Notes: generated by a model not told the origin, from the sequence alone. Shown: positions 1 to 9,167, counted from the first letter of the stretch. The stretch is DNA of 32,960 nt from an uncultured Uliginosibacterium sp. (GCA_945957295.1 CAMFLH010000020.1:1-32960), one strand, 5' to 3'. A program made the numbers and translations.

Positions 1-43
1 GCAGGGGCTCTGGTCCGGACATGTGCTCAACGACGACTAGGAG

Positions 44-403
44 ATGTTCAACACCGCCGATATCCGCATCGCAGAGCGCATAGGTGTCTTGCTGGTGCCA
101 GGCGCTGCACTGCGCTTCAAACCGAGCAAGGAGACCGCCGCACCGGAAAGCGGTGGCTTGCTCTCAAGCCTGATCCCCAAGCCGCCGCGACCGCCCCGCC
201 CTGCCGCCAATGCGGCTTCACGTAGTCGCCCGCTCGTGCAGGGCAGTGAGCAGACGCTATGGGTGCTGCGCGATGGCCACCCACAACCCGTGAAAGTGAC
301 CGTTGGCCTGACTGATGGCCGCATGGTCGAAGTGAGCGGCGGTGGCGTGGAAGATGGACTCGAGGTCATCACCGAACAACGCGTTGAGGCGCGCAAGAAA
401 TGA
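44..403 (+). CDS. HlyD/MacA-like periplasmic adaptor subunit, C-terminal part (partial or broken)
   Basis: This is the end of a membrane-fusion (adaptor) protein that would link an inner-membrane ABC exporter to an outer-membrane channel. The 119 visible residues begin with an ADIRIAER...GVLLVPGAALRF block, typical of the beta-barrel domain of MacA-like adaptors, where the preceding methionine usually belongs to an 'RPGM' turn. A proline-rich linker follows (about residues 44-55), then a membrane-proximal domain ending in GLEVITEQ. The stop overlaps the ATPase start by 4 bases, so it heads a three-gene transport operon. The oddity is a TAG stop at 38-40, in frame just upstream of the ATG at 44. 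The N-terminal two thirds, if intact, must therefore enter through another frame or be lost. With only 43 upstream bases visible, frameshift, sequence error and pseudogene cannot be told apart. Confidence 0.7.
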   Translation: MFNTADIRIAERIGVLLVPGAALRFKPSKETAAPESGGLLSSLIPKPPRPPRPAANAASRSRPLVQGSEQTLWVLRDGHPQPVKVTVGLTDGRMVEVSGGGVEDGLEVITEQRVEARKK

Positions 404-1119
404 GCACGCCCGGCGTTGCGCCAGAGCCCCTCTTCCGACTCTGTGGCATCACCAAGACCTACGGCCAGGGCGAAGCGCGCTTTCAGGCCTTGCGGGGCAT
501 CGATCTCGAAATCCCGCGGGGGCAGTTTGTCGCGGTAATGGGGCCGAGCGGGTCGGGAAAATCGACGCTGATGAACATTCTGGGCTGTCTCGATACGCCA
601 ACGACTGGTGAGTACATCTTCGACGGCGAGCATGTCGAACGCTTCAACAGCATCCAGCGCTCACTGCTCCGGCGCCACCACCACGGTTTCATCTTCCAGG
701 GCTTCAACTTGCTCGCACGAACCTCGGCGCTGGAGAACGTTGAGTTGCCGCTGCTGTACCGCGGCATGCCACGCAAGGAACGCGACGCGCTGGCTGCAGA
801 AGCGCTGGCAGCCGTCGGGCTTGAAGGCAAGTTCCGCAATACGCCGGCCGAGCTGTCTGGTGGGCAGCAGCAACGGGTCGCGATTGCGCGCGCGATCGTC
901 ACCAACCCCCTGGTGCTGTTCGCGGATGAACCGACCGGCAACCTCGATACACAGACGAGTGAAGACGTGATGGCGCTGATCACGCGCTTGAATACCGAGC
1001 GCGGCATCACGGTGCTGATGGTGACGCACGAAACCGATATCGCCGCCCACGCGCAGCGCATCGTTCGCGTGAAAGACGGCCTCATCGACGCAGATTCGCT
1101 GCCGCCTGGAGGCGCATGA
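400..1119 (+). CDS. ABC transporter ATP-binding protein (MacB/LolD type)
   Basis: This 239-residue cytoplasmic ATPase should power the permease encoded next to it. Visible motifs are Walker A GPSGSGKST (residues 48-56), the Q-loop Q100, signature LSGGQ (152-156), Walker B LVLFADEP (171-178) followed by the D-loop TGNLD, and the switch histidine H210. The 'DEPTGNLD' form is characteristic of the MacB/LolD/FtsE branch, whose members drive conformational work across the envelope (macrolide or peptide export, lipoprotein release) instead of import. The start overlaps the adaptor stop (ATGA), and its own stop overlaps the permease start in the same way, so translation is probably coupled. The ATPase is a separate polypeptide here, whereas E. 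coli MacB carries it fused to the permease. The substrate cannot be read from the sequence. Confidence 0.95.
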   Translation: MSTPGVAPEPLFRLCGITKTYGQGEARFQALRGIDLEIPRGQFVAVMGPSGSGKSTLMNILGCLDTPTTGEYIFDGEHVERFNSIQRSLLRRHHHGFIFQGFNLLARTSALENVELPLLYRGMPRKERDALAAEALAAVGLEGKFRNTPAELSGGQQQRVAIARAIVTNPLVLFADEPTGNLDTQTSEDVMALITRLNTERGITVLMVTHETDIAAHAQRIVRVKDGLIDADSLPPGGA

Positions 1120-2330
1120 TGCTGTTGAACGCCCTCCTCCTCGCGCTGCGCGAGATCCGGCGCAACCTGATGCGCGCCTTCCTCACCGTGCTGGGAATCG
1201 TGATCGGTGTGGCCGCGGTGATCACCATGGTCACGGTCGGTCAAGGCGCGACCGACGCCGTGACCGCGCAGGTCGCGAGCCTAGGTAGCAACCTGATCAT
1301 CGTGCGGCCGGGTGCTGCAATCGGCATGCCGCAAGGCGGCGTGGCGCGCTTCAAGATGAGCGATGCCGCCGCACTGGCCGACCGCGTGACCAACATCGAA
1401 TCGGTTGCTCCGGTCACAAACCGTTCAGTCAGCATCGTCTATCAACAGAAGAACTGGACGACCAGCGTTATTGGCACGACGCCCGAGTACTTCCCGATCG
1501 CCAACCGCGAAATTGCCAGCGGGCGCGCCTTCAATACCGGCGATGTGCGCAGCGGGCGCGCGGTCTGCACGATCGGCAACACGGTGCGAAAGGAGCTATT
1601 CGGCAACGAAGACCCGGTCGGCGCGAAACTGCGGGTGAACACGATGGCCTGCGAGGTGATTGGCGTGCTTGCAACCAAGGGGCAATCCTCATTCGGCATG
1701 GATCAGGACGACACCATCATCCTGCCGATCACGACGCTGCAGCGCAGGTTGGCTGGCCGCCAAGGAACGCAGCAGGTCGGGCAGATCTACGTCTCCGGCA
1801 AAGACGGCGTGGATGGCGATGTGCTGGTTGCCGAAATCGGCGCGGTGATGCGCGAGCTGCGTAACCTCGCGGCGAACGAGTCTGACGACTTCTCGGTGAT
1901 GGATACGCGCCAGATTGCACAAGCGCTCAGCTCAACGACGCGGGTGATGACGTCGCTGCTCGGTGCGGTGGCCGGTGTCAGCCTGCTGGTCGGTGGCATC
2001 GGCATCATGAACATCATGCTGGTGTCGGTCACCGAACGGACGCGCGAGATTGGCATCCGCCTTGCGATCGGCGCGCTACCACGCGAGGTGTTGTGGCAGT
2101 TTCTAGTCGAGGCGGTGACCTTGTCGTCGCTCGGCGGGCTGATCGGCGTTCTGCTCGCGCTGCTGGCTTCGGCCGGCATGGCCAGCGCGATGAATGTGCC
2201 ATTCAATTTCGACGCGAGCATCAACCTGATCGCGTTCGGGTTTGCTGCGGCCGTGGGCGTGGTGTTCGGTTTCATGCCGGCGCGGCGCGCGGCGCAGCTC
2301 GATCCGATCGAAGCGCTGCGCCACGAGTGA
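1116..2330 (+). CDS. ABC transporter permease, MacB/FtsX family
   Basis: This is a 404-residue inner-membrane permease. It has one N-terminal transmembrane segment (about residues 18-40, within a TVLGIVIGVAAVITMVTVG stretch). A large periplasmic MacB-type core domain follows (about 45-245), and then the C-terminal FtsX domain with three hydrophobic segments, the first starting near residue 278. The family motif GGIGIMNIMLVSVTERTREI lies between them, and the protein ends in the usual ARRAAQLDPIEALRHE tail. The size and order fit half-type MacB permeases that pair with a separate ATPase and an adaptor. The ATG overlaps the ATPase stop as ATGA. It converges with psd across only 15 bases. Confidence 0.94.
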   Translation: MMLLNALLLALREIRRNLMRAFLTVLGIVIGVAAVITMVTVGQGATDAVTAQVASLGSNLIIVRPGAAIGMPQGGVARFKMSDAAALADRVTNIESVAPVTNRSVSIVYQQKNWTTSVIGTTPEYFPIANREIASGRAFNTGDVRSGRAVCTIGNTVRKELFGNEDPVGAKLRVNTMACEVIGVLATKGQSSFGMDQDDTIILPITTLQRRLAGRQGTQQVGQIYVSGKDGVDGDVLVAEIGAVMRELRNLAANESDDFSVMDTRQIAQALSSTTRVMTSLLGAVAGVSLLVGGIGIMNIMLVSVTERTREIGIRLAIGALPREVLWQFLVEAVTLSSLGGLIGVLLALLASAGMASAMNVPFNFDASINLIAFGFAAAVGVVFGFMPARRAAQLDPIEALRHE

Positions 2331-2345
2331 GGAAGGTCGGGGCGA

Positions 2346-3191
2346 TTAGCCCCGCTTCGCCATCGCCTCGCCCATGCGCAGGGCGCCGCCCGGTGCCCAT
2401 GCCGGGTTGAACTGCAGCGGCCCCTTGGGAAACAGCATCACGACCGTGGAGCCGAGCAGGAAGCGCCCCATCTCGGCACCCTTCTCCAGCACGACCGGTG
2501 CGTCGGTATAAGCCCATTCGCGCACCACGCCGGGCCGCGGCGGGTTCACGACACCGTGCCACACCGTGGCCATGCTGCCGACGATGGTGGCGCCGACAAG
2601 TGTCAGCACAAACGGGCCGTGGTCCGACTCGAAGACGCACACCACCCGTTCGTTGCGGGCGAACAGCCCCGGTACGCCACGTGCGGTCGTTGGGTTCACC
2701 GAGAACAGGTCGCCCGGCACATGAATCATCCGCGTCAGCTTGCCGGCGCAGGGCATGTGGATGCGATGGTAATCGCGCGGGCTCAGGTACAGGGTGGCGA
2801 AATGGCCATCCTGGAACTGCGCAGCCAAGGTGGCGTCGCCGCCGACCAGCGCCGTGGTGCTGTAGCTGTGGCCCTTGGCCTGAAAGATCTGGTCGCGCTC
2901 GATCGCGCCGAACTGGCTGATCGCGCCGTCCACCGGGCAGATGAGGTCAGCCTCGGCGAGCGGACGGGCACCCGGTTTCAACGCGCGGGTGAAGAACTCG
3001 TTGAAGCTTGGGTAGCTGGTGATATCCGGGTCCGCAGCCTCCGCCATGTTCACGCCGTAACGGGCAACGAAGCGGCGGATCACCGCATGCGTCATGTTGC
3101 CGCCCTGCCACGACGCAAAGCGCCCGGCCAGCCTGGTCAGGGCTTGCTTCGGCAAAAGATACTGCGGCAACACGGCAAGGCGATCAGACAC
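2346..3191 (-). CDS. psd: Phosphatidylserine decarboxylase proenzyme
   Basis: This enzyme decarboxylates phosphatidylserine to phosphatidylethanolamine, the last step in making the main membrane phospholipid. The proenzyme cleaves itself at an LGST site and the new N-terminal serine becomes the pyruvoyl cofactor. Here the site is L246-G247-S248-T249 near the C-terminus. The rest of the self-cleavage triad is visible as D88 in CPVDGAISQ and H145 in YHRIHMP. The length of 281 residues agrees with type I bacterial enzymes (E. coli about 320). It is a single gene in the opposite orientation to both neighbours, so it is probably transcribed alone from the 163-base gap shared with arginase. The assignment is secure. 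Confidence 0.96.
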   Translation of the reverse strand: MSDRLAVLPQYLLPKQALTRLAGRFASWQGGNMTHAVIRRFVARYGVNMAEAADPDITSYPSFNEFFTRALKPGARPLAEADLICPVDGAISQFGAIERDQIFQAKGHSYSTTALVGGDATLAAQFQDGHFATLYLSPRDYHRIHMPCAGKLTRMIHVPGDLFSVNPTTARGVPGLFARNERVVCVFESDHGPFVLTLVGATIVGSMATVWHGVVNPPRPGVVREWAYTDAPVVLEKGAEMGRFLLGSTVVMLFPKGPLQFNPAWAPGGALRMGEAMAKRG

Positions 3192-3354
3192 GGTGGCTCT
3201 CGATAGCGGTAAAGCCTGCGATTGTATCGGGCAGGCGTGGTCGTAGTCACATCGCGCGTCGCAGATCGCGGACGTTCATGTCGCAAGCGCGATTGCGCGG
3301 GTGCCCCTTGTCGGAGTGAAATCACGCATCGCTCACCTGCCCGTTCGCTCAAAC

Positions 3355-4278
3355 ATGAAAACTCGCATCAGCCTGATTGGCGCCCCCACCGATATCGGCG
3401 CAGGTAGCCGTGGCGCATCCATGGGCCCTGAAGCCCTGCGTGTTGCCGACATTGGCCCGATGCTGCAGCGCCACGGCCTTGATGTTGAAGATCGAGGCAA
3501 CATCGCCGGCCCGAAGAACCCGTGGCTGCCGCCCGTCGACGGCTATCGTCACCTTGCCGAAGTGGTTGAGTGGAACCGCGCTGTGCATGACGCGATCTAC
3601 GGCGAACTGCAGCGCGATCGCTTGCCGATCATGCTCGGCGGCGACCACTGCCTGGCGATTGGCTCGATCAGCGCCGTTGCACGCCGCTGCCGAGAAACCG
3701 GCCGCAAGCTGCGCATCTTGTGGCTCGATGCCCACGCCGACTTCAACACCAGCGAAATCACGCCCAGTGGCAACATCCACGGCATGCCGGTCGCCTGCCT
3801 GTGCGGGCTTGGACCGCAATCGCTGATCGAGATCGGCGGTCAAACGCCAGCGATCGAACCAGACTGTATCCGGCAGATCGGCATCCGCAGCGTCGATGAA
3901 GGTGAAAAGCGCCTGGTGCACACGAAGAACCTCGAAGTGTTCGACATGCGATTCATCGACGAGGCGGGCATGCGCGCCGCGATGGAACTGGCACTCGACG
4001 ACCTCGAACCCGACACCCATCTTCATGTGAGCTTCGATGTCGATTTTCTCGACCCCGAGATCGCTCCCGGCGTCGGCACCACCGTGCGCGGCGGCCCGAC
4101 CTATCGCGAAGCGCAGCTGTGCATGGAAATGATCGCCGACACCGGCATGCTCGGCTCACTCGACGTCGTCGAACTCAACCCGGCACTCGATCGCCAGAAC
4201 CAGACCGCCCTGCTCGCCGTGGACCTGATCGAAAGCCTGTTCGGCAAATCGACGTTGATGCGCAAGCCGCGGCGTTAA
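3355..4278 (+). CDS. rocF: Arginase
   Basis: This is a member of the ureohydrolase (arginase/agmatinase) family, read as arginase, which splits L-arginine into ornithine and urea with a binuclear manganese centre. Metal ligands are visible as H98 in GGDHCLAIG, D125/H127/D129 in DAHADFNT, and D228/D230 in SFDVDFLDP. E273 sits in the terminal VVELNP motif. The N-terminal RISLIGAPTDIGAGSRGASMGP block is the arginase form of the family motif. A GTG at 3301 extends the frame by 18 residues with no family resemblance, so I chose the ATG at 3355, giving 307 residues, close to the usual 300. No strong Shine-Dalgarno sequence is visible. It is monocistronic, with an intrinsic terminator 25 bases after its stop. 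Agmatinase or another ureohydrolase is less likely from the N-terminal motif. Confidence 0.92.
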   Translation: MKTRISLIGAPTDIGAGSRGASMGPEALRVADIGPMLQRHGLDVEDRGNIAGPKNPWLPPVDGYRHLAEVVEWNRAVHDAIYGELQRDRLPIMLGGDHCLAIGSISAVARRCRETGRKLRILWLDAHADFNTSEITPSGNIHGMPVACLCGLGPQSLIEIGGQTPAIEPDCIRQIGIRSVDEGEKRLVHTKNLEVFDMRFIDEAGMRAAMELALDDLEPDTHLHVSFDVDFLDPEIAPGVGTTVRGGPTYREAQLCMEMIADTGMLGSLDVVELNPALDRQNQTALLAVDLIESLFGKSTLMRKPRR

Positions 4279-4302
4279 GCGGCGACGCGTAATGCGCTGC
4301 AG

Positions 4303-4332
4303 AAAAAAAGCCGACTTTCGTCGGCTTTTTTT
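4303..4332. terminator. Bidirectional intrinsic terminator between rocF and rfbC
   Basis: A hairpin with a six-pair GC-rich stem (GCCGAC at 4310-4315 with GTCGGC at 4320-4325) and a four-base loop is flanked by seven A on the left and seven T on the right. It therefore has a U-tract in either direction. It sits between the converging ends of arginase (+) and rfbC (-) and should end both the arginase transcript and the whole minus-strand EPS transcript. Confidence 0.9.
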
Positions 4333-4347
4333 GGGGCTTTGAACCGA

Positions 4348-4896
4348 TCAAGCGAAGCTGTCGCAGTGTGCCAACGCGAGCCCTTGCTGATCCTTCGCAG
4401 ATAGCGACGGGTTGATCCCGTGGAGCGGCCACTCGACCGCCACGGTTGGGTCATCCCACTTCAGGCAGCGTTCATGTGCGGGGGCGTAGTAGTCCGTCGT
4501 CTTGTAGAGGAAGTCGGCGGACTCTGACAAAACGACGAAACCGTGAGCAAAGCCAGCAGGCACCCAAAGCTGTCGATGATTGTCTTCGCTCAGCTCCACG
4601 CCGACCCACTTACCGAAGTTCGGTGAAGACTTGCGCATATCCACCGCGACATCGAACACGCAGCCACGCGGAACGCGCACCAGTTTCCCCTGAGGCTGCT
4701 GCAGTTGATAGTGCAGCCCGCGCAACACCCCGCGCGACGAACGCGAGTGGTTGTCCTGCACGAATTGAACGTCAAGGCCCGTCGCTTCGCGGAACGTGTT
4801 GGCGTTGAAACTCTCCATGAAGAAGCCGCGCGAATCACCGAACACCTTAGGTTCGAGGATTAGCACTTCGGGGAGCGCCGTTGCGACCACCTTCAT
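4348..4896 (-). CDS. rfbC: dTDP-4-dehydrorhamnose 3,5-epimerase
   Basis: RfbC/RmlC epimerises dTDP-4-keto-6-deoxyglucose at C3 and C5, the third step to dTDP-L-rhamnose. The 182-residue protein has the family's cupin core. Catalytic H62 is in RGLHYQ, Y131 in FLYKTTDYY, and D169 in SAKD, matching the known H63/Y132/D170 set. The N-terminal FGDSRGFFMESF block is also diagnostic. It is the last gene of the minus-strand EPS locus, and its start overlaps the rfbA stop by one base. A strong terminator follows. The order here is rfbB-rfbD-rfbA-rfbC, a common proteobacterial rhamnose cassette. Confidence 0.97.
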   Translation of the reverse strand: MKVVATALPEVLILEPKVFGDSRGFFMESFNANTFREATGLDVQFVQDNHSRSSRGVLRGLHYQLQQPQGKLVRVPRGCVFDVAVDMRKSSPNFGKWVGVELSEDNHRQLWVPAGFAHGFVVLSESADFLYKTTDYYAPAHERCLKWDDPTVAVEWPLHGINPSLSAKDQQGLALAHCDSFA

Positions 4897-5780
4897 CAGA
4901 ACACCTTGTCTTCGAGAATGCGCGATAGATATTGGCCGTAGCCGCTCTTTGCAAGCGGTTTTGCGAGCGTGGCCAGTTGCTCGTTATCGATCCAGCGCTT
5001 ACGCCACACGATTTCCTCTGGGCAGCAGATCTTCAGACCCTGACGCCGCTCAAGCGTCTGGATGAACTGACCGGCCTCAATCAGGCTGTCGTGAGTGCCG
5101 GTGTCGAGCCAGGCGTCGCCACGCCCCATTACCTGAACGTCCAACTGACCGCGCTCGAGGTAAATCCGATTCAGGTCGGTGATCTCCAATTCGCCACGCG
5201 GCGACGGCTTCAGTGCTCGGGCGAAGTCGATCACTTGTTGGTCGTAGAAGTACAAGCCGGTTACCGCATAGCGGCTCTTGGGTGTGGTTGGCTTCTCCTC
5301 AAGGCTAACTGCATGTCCGGCCGTATCAAACTCAACTACGCCGTAGCGCTCTGGGTCATTAACCGGATAGGCGAATACCGTCGCACCATCTCTCCGCGCA
5401 TCAGCCGACTCGAGCCGACGCTGCAGATCATGCCCATAGAATATGTTGTCACCCAGTACCAGCGCCGACGGCAAGTCTCTGACGAAATCAGCGCCAATGA
5501 TGAAGGCTTGCGCGAGTCCGTCTGGGCTCGGCTGCACCGCGTAGCTGATTTCAATTCCCCATTGCTTGCCATCACCCAGCAGCTGCTCGAAGCGTGGCGT
5601 GTCCTGCGGTGTCGAGATGATCAGGATCTCGCGGATGCCTGCAAGCAGTAGCGCGCACAGCGGGTAGTAGATCATCGGTTTGTCGTACACCGGCATCAGC
5701 TGCTTGCTGACGGCCAGCGTCACCGGGTGAAGACGGGTGCCGGAACCTCCAGCCAGAATGATGCCCTTACGTTGTGTCAT
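4896..5780 (-). CDS. rfbA: Glucose-1-phosphate thymidylyltransferase
   Basis: RfbA/RmlA joins glucose-1-phosphate and dTTP to give dTDP-glucose, the first step to dTDP-L-rhamnose, and is usually feedback-inhibited by dTDP-rhamnose. The 294 residues begin with the nucleotidyltransferase signature [11 protein letters not shown] (residues 11-21), then [28 protein letters not shown] near residue 110 carries the metal-binding aspartate. Length and motifs fit the short RmlA form with no added hexapeptide domain. It sits between rfbD (67-base gap) and rfbC (one-base overlap). Confidence 0.97.
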   Translation of the reverse strand: MTQRKGIILAGGSGTRLHPVTLAVSKQLMPVYDKPMIYYPLCALLLAGIREILIISTPQDTPRFEQLLGDGKQWGIEISYAVQPSPDGLAQAFIIGADFVRDLPSALVLGDNIFYGHDLQRRLESADARRDGATVFAYPVNDPERYGVVEFDTAGHAVSLEEKPTTPKSRYAVTGLYFYDQQVIDFARALKPSPRGELEITDLNRIYLERGQLDVQVMGRGDAWLDTGTHDSLIEAGQFIQTLERRQGLKICCPEEIVWRKRWIDNEQLATLAKPLAKSGYGQYLSRILEDKVF

Positions 5781-5847
5781 GCCAACTCCTCGGTACCGTT
5801 ACGCGCAATGGACTTGGGCTCTTCGGCCCTTAGCGGATGCTGAACGC

Positions 5848-6738
5848 TTACTTTCCCAGAACCTCAACTAGCATGCGTTCCACGCCGACCCGCCAGTCAG
5901 GCAGGGTCAGTTTGAAGGTGTCCTGCAGCTTTACGGTAGAAAGCCGGGAATTGAGCGGTCGTTTGGCGGGCGTCGGGAAACTCGTCGTAGATACCGGAGC
6001 AACCTCTTTCACCGCGAGAGCCTCGCCCGCACGCCGCGCAAAATCAATCACGAACTTTGCGTAGCCGTGCCACGAGGTCTCACCGCCGGCAACGAGGTGA
6101 TACAGACCGCACAGATCGGGTCTGGCCTGCATGGTGCGAATTGCATGAGCGGTAACGTCAGCCAGCAGGTCTGCCCCCGTAGGCGCGCCGATCTGATCAT
6201 CGATGATCGTCAAGCGCTCACGCTCACGCGCCAGCTTCAACATCGTTTTCGCGAAGTTTCCGCCGCGTGCCGCATACACCCAACTGGTTCTGAAAATCAG
6301 GTGGCGGCAAGCGCTCTGCTGGATGAGTTGCTCGCCCTCAAGTTTGGTCGCCCCATACACACTGAGCGGCCCTGTGGCGGCTGATTCATCACGCGGTACA
6401 TCACCGCTGCCGTCGAACACATAGTCGGTCGAGTAATGCACCAGCAGCGCACCGCTGCGCGCCGCTTCACGCGCCAGCACGCCAGCGGCGAGTGCGTTGA
6501 TCGTACGAGCGAGTACCGGCTCGCTTTCAGCCTTGTCCACGGCCGTGTGTGCCGCTGCGTTCACGATCACATCGGGTGCCACGGCACGAACGGCCGCGGC
6601 TAATCCCTCTAGATTCGTGAAGTCACCACAGCAATCCGTGCTGTCAAAATCGACGGCCACAATCGAGCCGAGGGGCGTCAGTGCTCGCTGGAGCTCCCAG
6701 CCGACTTGCCCACCTTTTCCAAGGAGCAGGATCTTCAT
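5848..6738 (-). CDS. rfbD: dTDP-4-dehydrorhamnose reductase
   Basis: RfbD/RmlD reduces dTDP-4-keto-L-rhamnose to dTDP-L-rhamnose with NAD(P)H. The nucleotide-binding motif GKGGQVG is at residues 7-13, and the short-chain dehydrogenase Y128/K132 pair lies in VYGATK. The STDYVFDG segment is typical of RmlD. The open frame extends upstream to 6834, inside rfbB. The family begins at [13 protein letters not shown], so the start is the ATG at 6738, or the one just before it at 6741. Either overlaps the rfbB stop, which implies coupled translation. The 296-residue length agrees with the family. Confidence 0.96.
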   Translation of the reverse strand: MKILLLGKGGQVGWELQRALTPLGSIVAVDFDSTDCCGDFTNLEGLAAAVRAVAPDVIVNAAAHTAVDKAESEPVLARTINALAAGVLAREAARSGALLVHYSTDYVFDGSGDVPRDESAATGPLSVYGATKLEGEQLIQQSACRHLIFRTSWVYAARGGNFAKTMLKLARERERLTIIDDQIGAPTGADLLADVTAHAIRTMQARPDLCGLYHLVAGGETSWHGYAKFVIDFARRAGEALAVKEVAPVSTTSFPTPAKRPLNSRLSTVKLQDTFKLTLPDWRVGVERMLVEVLGK

Positions 6739-7808
6739 CATGCCCCCCCGCGGTCGCCGTAGTTCTTCGCCACCCAGTCGCGGTAGGCACCGCTCAGCAC
6801 ATTCTGCACCCAGGCTTGGTTCTCGAGATACCACTGCACCGTCTTGCGAATGCCCGTCTCGAAGGTTTCGGCCGGTTTCCAGCCCAGATCTCGCTCGATC
6901 TTGCGCGCATCGATCGCGTAGCGGCGGTCGTGGCCCGGGCGGTCAGTCACGTACGTGATCAGGCGGGCATAGCTGCCGTCCGGACTGGGTTTAAGCTCGT
7001 CCAGCAGCGCGACGATCGTCTTAACGATCTCAATGTTAGGCTTCTCGTTCCAGCCGCCAACGTTATAAACCTCACCGACTTTACCCTTCGCGAGGATCGT
7101 GCGGATCGCACTGCAATGGTCGGTGACGTAGAGCCAATCGCGGATCTGCTGGCCATCGCCATAAATCGGCAGCGGCTTGCCAGCCAGCGCATTGGCAATC
7201 ATCAGCGGGATCAGCTTCTCGGGGAAGTGATACGGGCCGTAGTTGTTCGAGCAATTGCTGGTCGTAACCGGCAGCCCGTAGGTGTGATGCCACGCGCGCA
7301 CGAGATGGTCGCTGGCGGCCTTGCTCGCCGAATAGGGGCTGTTCGGCTCGTAGGTATTCGCCTCAGTGAAGGGCGGATCGTTCGGGCCCAACGACCCGTA
7401 GACCTCGTCAGTCGAAACATGGTGGAAGCGGAAGTTCACCTTCGCTTCGCCCTCAAGGCCGCTCCAGTACGCGCGTGCCGCTTCGAGCAAGGTGAATGTG
7501 CCCTCGACGTTGGTACGGACGAACTCACCCGGTCCGTGAATCGAACGATCGACGTGAGACTCTGCCGCAAAGTGTACGATCGCCTGGGGTTTGTGCGTCG
7601 CGAGCAGCGAATCCACCAGCGAGCGGTCGCAAATATCTCCTTGGACGAAAGCGTGGCGCGCATCCCCCTCGAGCGACTTGAGCGTTTCCAGGTTGCCTGC
7701 GTAGGTGAGTTTGTCCAGGTTAACCACCGACTCACTCGTCTTGCTGATCCAGTCCAGTACGAAATTGCCGCCAATAAAACCGGCGCCACCAGTAACGAGG
7801 ATCGTCAT
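6738..7808 (-). CDS. rfbB: dTDP-glucose 4,6-dehydratase
   Basis: RfbB/RmlB converts dTDP-glucose to dTDP-4-keto-6-deoxyglucose using bound NAD+. The Rossmann motif GGAGFIG is at residues 7-13. The catalytic T133-D134-E135 triplet lies in STDEVYG, and Y159/K163 in [10 protein letters not shown]. The frame is open upstream to 7877, but the conserved N-terminus [13 protein letters not shown] sets the start at 7808, giving 356 residues, normal for the family. It is the first gene of the rhamnose cassette. The 177-base gap upstream ends in the terminator of the preceding nucleotidyltransferase gene, so rfbBDAC may have its own promoter, though no clear core promoter was seen. Confidence 0.97.
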   Translation of the reverse strand: MTILVTGGAGFIGGNFVLDWISKTSESVVNLDKLTYAGNLETLKSLEGDARHAFVQGDICDRSLVDSLLATHKPQAIVHFAAESHVDRSIHGPGEFVRTNVEGTFTLLEAARAYWSGLEGEAKVNFRFHHVSTDEVYGSLGPNDPPFTEANTYEPNSPYSASKAASDHLVRAWHHTYGLPVTTSNCSNNYGPYHFPEKLIPLMIANALAGKPLPIYGDGQQIRDWLYVTDHCSAIRTILAKGKVGEVYNVGGWNEKPNIEIVKTIVALLDELKPSPDGSYARLITYVTDRPGHDRRYAIDARKIERDLGWKPAETFETGIRKTVQWYLENQAWVQNVLSGAYRDWVAKNYGDRGGA

Positions 7809-7930
7809 CTTGTCTCCACCGAAGCAGCCGGGCCGAAGCGAGGCCGGCCTCAAGCTCAATGCACCAGTACTGTGCAATAAAGCTCGCTAGTTTATCGCGC
7901 GAATTGCCCCCCTTACGTGTTGGATGAGGC

Positions 7931-7958
7931 GAAAAAAGAGCCGGCATATGCCGGCTCT
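7931..7958 (-). terminator. Intrinsic terminator after the sugar nucleotidyltransferase gene
   Basis: A perfect 22-base palindrome at 7937-7958 (AGAGCCGGCAT and its complement) is followed on the minus strand by six T. It lies 28 bases past the stop of the nucleotidyltransferase gene at 7986 and ahead of rfbB. It should separate the rhamnose cassette from the upstream EPS transcript. Confidence 0.88.
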
Positions 7959-7985
7959 GATTCAGGTTGACGCTCTTGCGGTTGC

Positions 7986-9089
7986 TTAGGCCCGGGCGTC
8001 ACCCCACCGAAGCAGGCAACGGTCGTCACCCACATACATCGTCTCGCCCTTGCGATCCACGCAATACTGCGGCGACGCAATCATCTCCTCGAAGACCATG
8101 TCCTCACCGAGGCGTGTGTATTCAAACAGCACGCTGCGAATCACCTTTGCGCCGTGCCGCAGGTGGCTGCCGTGCCCTATCCATGCCGGGCCGATCACAC
8201 TGCAACCCGGTTCGATCTTCACTCCGGAGCCGATATACACCGGCCCGACAATCTGAACGCTGTCCCAAGCGATCGAGGTGTTGAGGCCCACCCACACACC
8301 CGGCGCCACTTCCTTACCCGGCATGTCCATCTGAGCCACCTCGCCGCGCAACACACGCATCAGGACGGAGTAGTAGTCAGAAACGCGGCCGATGTCGATC
8401 CAGTTGAAGAAGCGCTTCTGCGCAAAGAACGGCAGCCCTTTCTCAACCAGCAACGGGAACAACTGGCTGCCGATGTCGAACTCGGTGTCAGGCGGAATCA
8501 AGTCCAGAACCTCCGGTTCGAAGATATAGATGCCGGTCGACGCTGCAGTCGACTTTGCATCTTCGGGCTTGGGTTTTTCCTGAAAGGATGTGACTCGCCC
8601 GGCATCGTCCGTCACAACGATGCCGTAGTTCTTCGTTTCTTCGCGCGGCACATCCAGCGTGATCACGCTGGCAATTGCACCCTTCGTCTTGTGCTCGAAC
8701 AGTGCAGCCTTGATGTCGAGATCGACGATCGCATCGCCACACATCACGATGAAGGTGTCGTCGAAAAAGCCACCAAAGTCCTGGATCTTGCGCATGCCGC
8801 CGGCAGAACCCACCGGCTTGCACACCACCTCGCCGTTTTCGCGCACGCCTTCGTATGAATAGCCGAGTTCAACTCCGAAGCGGCGACCGTCGCCGAAGTA
8901 GTTCTCGATCTTCCAGTGCATGAAGGCGACGTTGACCATGATCTCCTTCACCCCATAGAGCGCGAGATGATCGATCAGGTACTCCATCACCGGCTTGCCC
9001 AGAATCGGCACCATCGGTTTCGGTGTGTGCTTCGTCAAGGGTCTTACGCGCGTGCCCTGTCCGGCAGCAAGGATCAATGCCTTGGCCAT
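7986..9089 (-). CDS. Sugar-1-phosphate nucleotidyltransferase with C-terminal beta-helix (mannose-1-P guanylyltransferase-like)
   Basis: This enzyme activates a sugar phosphate with a nucleotide. The nucleotidyltransferase domain starts with LILAAGQGTRVRPLT (residues 5-19) and TPKPMVP, with a CGDAIVDLD metal-binding strand near residue 120. After about residue 255 comes a hexapeptide-repeat left-handed helix (PVYIGSGVKIEPGCSVIGPA, then WIGHGS). This two-domain form occurs among GDP-mannose pyrophosphorylases and glucose-1-P thymidylyl/uridylyl transferases. The adjacent phosphohexomutase favours GDP-mannose, but nucleotide choice is not readable here. An upstream TTG at 9092 is possible. The ATG at 9089 follows an AGGAGAG site 4-8 bases upstream and was chosen, giving 367 residues. 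Confidence 0.88.
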   Translation of the reverse strand: MAKALILAAGQGTRVRPLTKHTPKPMVPILGKPVMEYLIDHLALYGVKEIMVNVAFMHWKIENYFGDGRRFGVELGYSYEGVRENGEVVCKPVGSAGGMRKIQDFGGFFDDTFIVMCGDAIVDLDIKAALFEHKTKGAIASVITLDVPREETKNYGIVVTDDAGRVTSFQEKPKPEDAKSTAASTGIYIFEPEVLDLIPPDTEFDIGSQLFPLLVEKGLPFFAQKRFFNWIDIGRVSDYYSVLMRVLRGEVAQMDMPGKEVAPGVWVGLNTSIAWDSVQIVGPVYIGSGVKIEPGCSVIGPAWIGHGSHLRHGAKVIRSVLFEYTRLGEDMVFEEMIASPQYCVDRKGETMYVGDDRCLLRWGDARA

Positions 9090-9167
9090 CAATCTCTCCT
9101 AGAGTTTGTTATTCAGAGTCGGCGCGCGATGAACACGCACCCCTCATTTGCTGCAACTGAGTGCCTA

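Noticed and set aside
2339-2353. GGGGC-GATTA-GCCCC hairpin between the converging permease and psd genes
   Set aside because: The stem is only five pairs, there is no T-tract in either direction, and it overlaps the psd stop.
7855-7890. Dyad around AGTACT (GCAC...GTGC) upstream of rfbB
   Set aside because: The arms are short, there is no second copy and no linked promoter, so I cannot separate it from chance.
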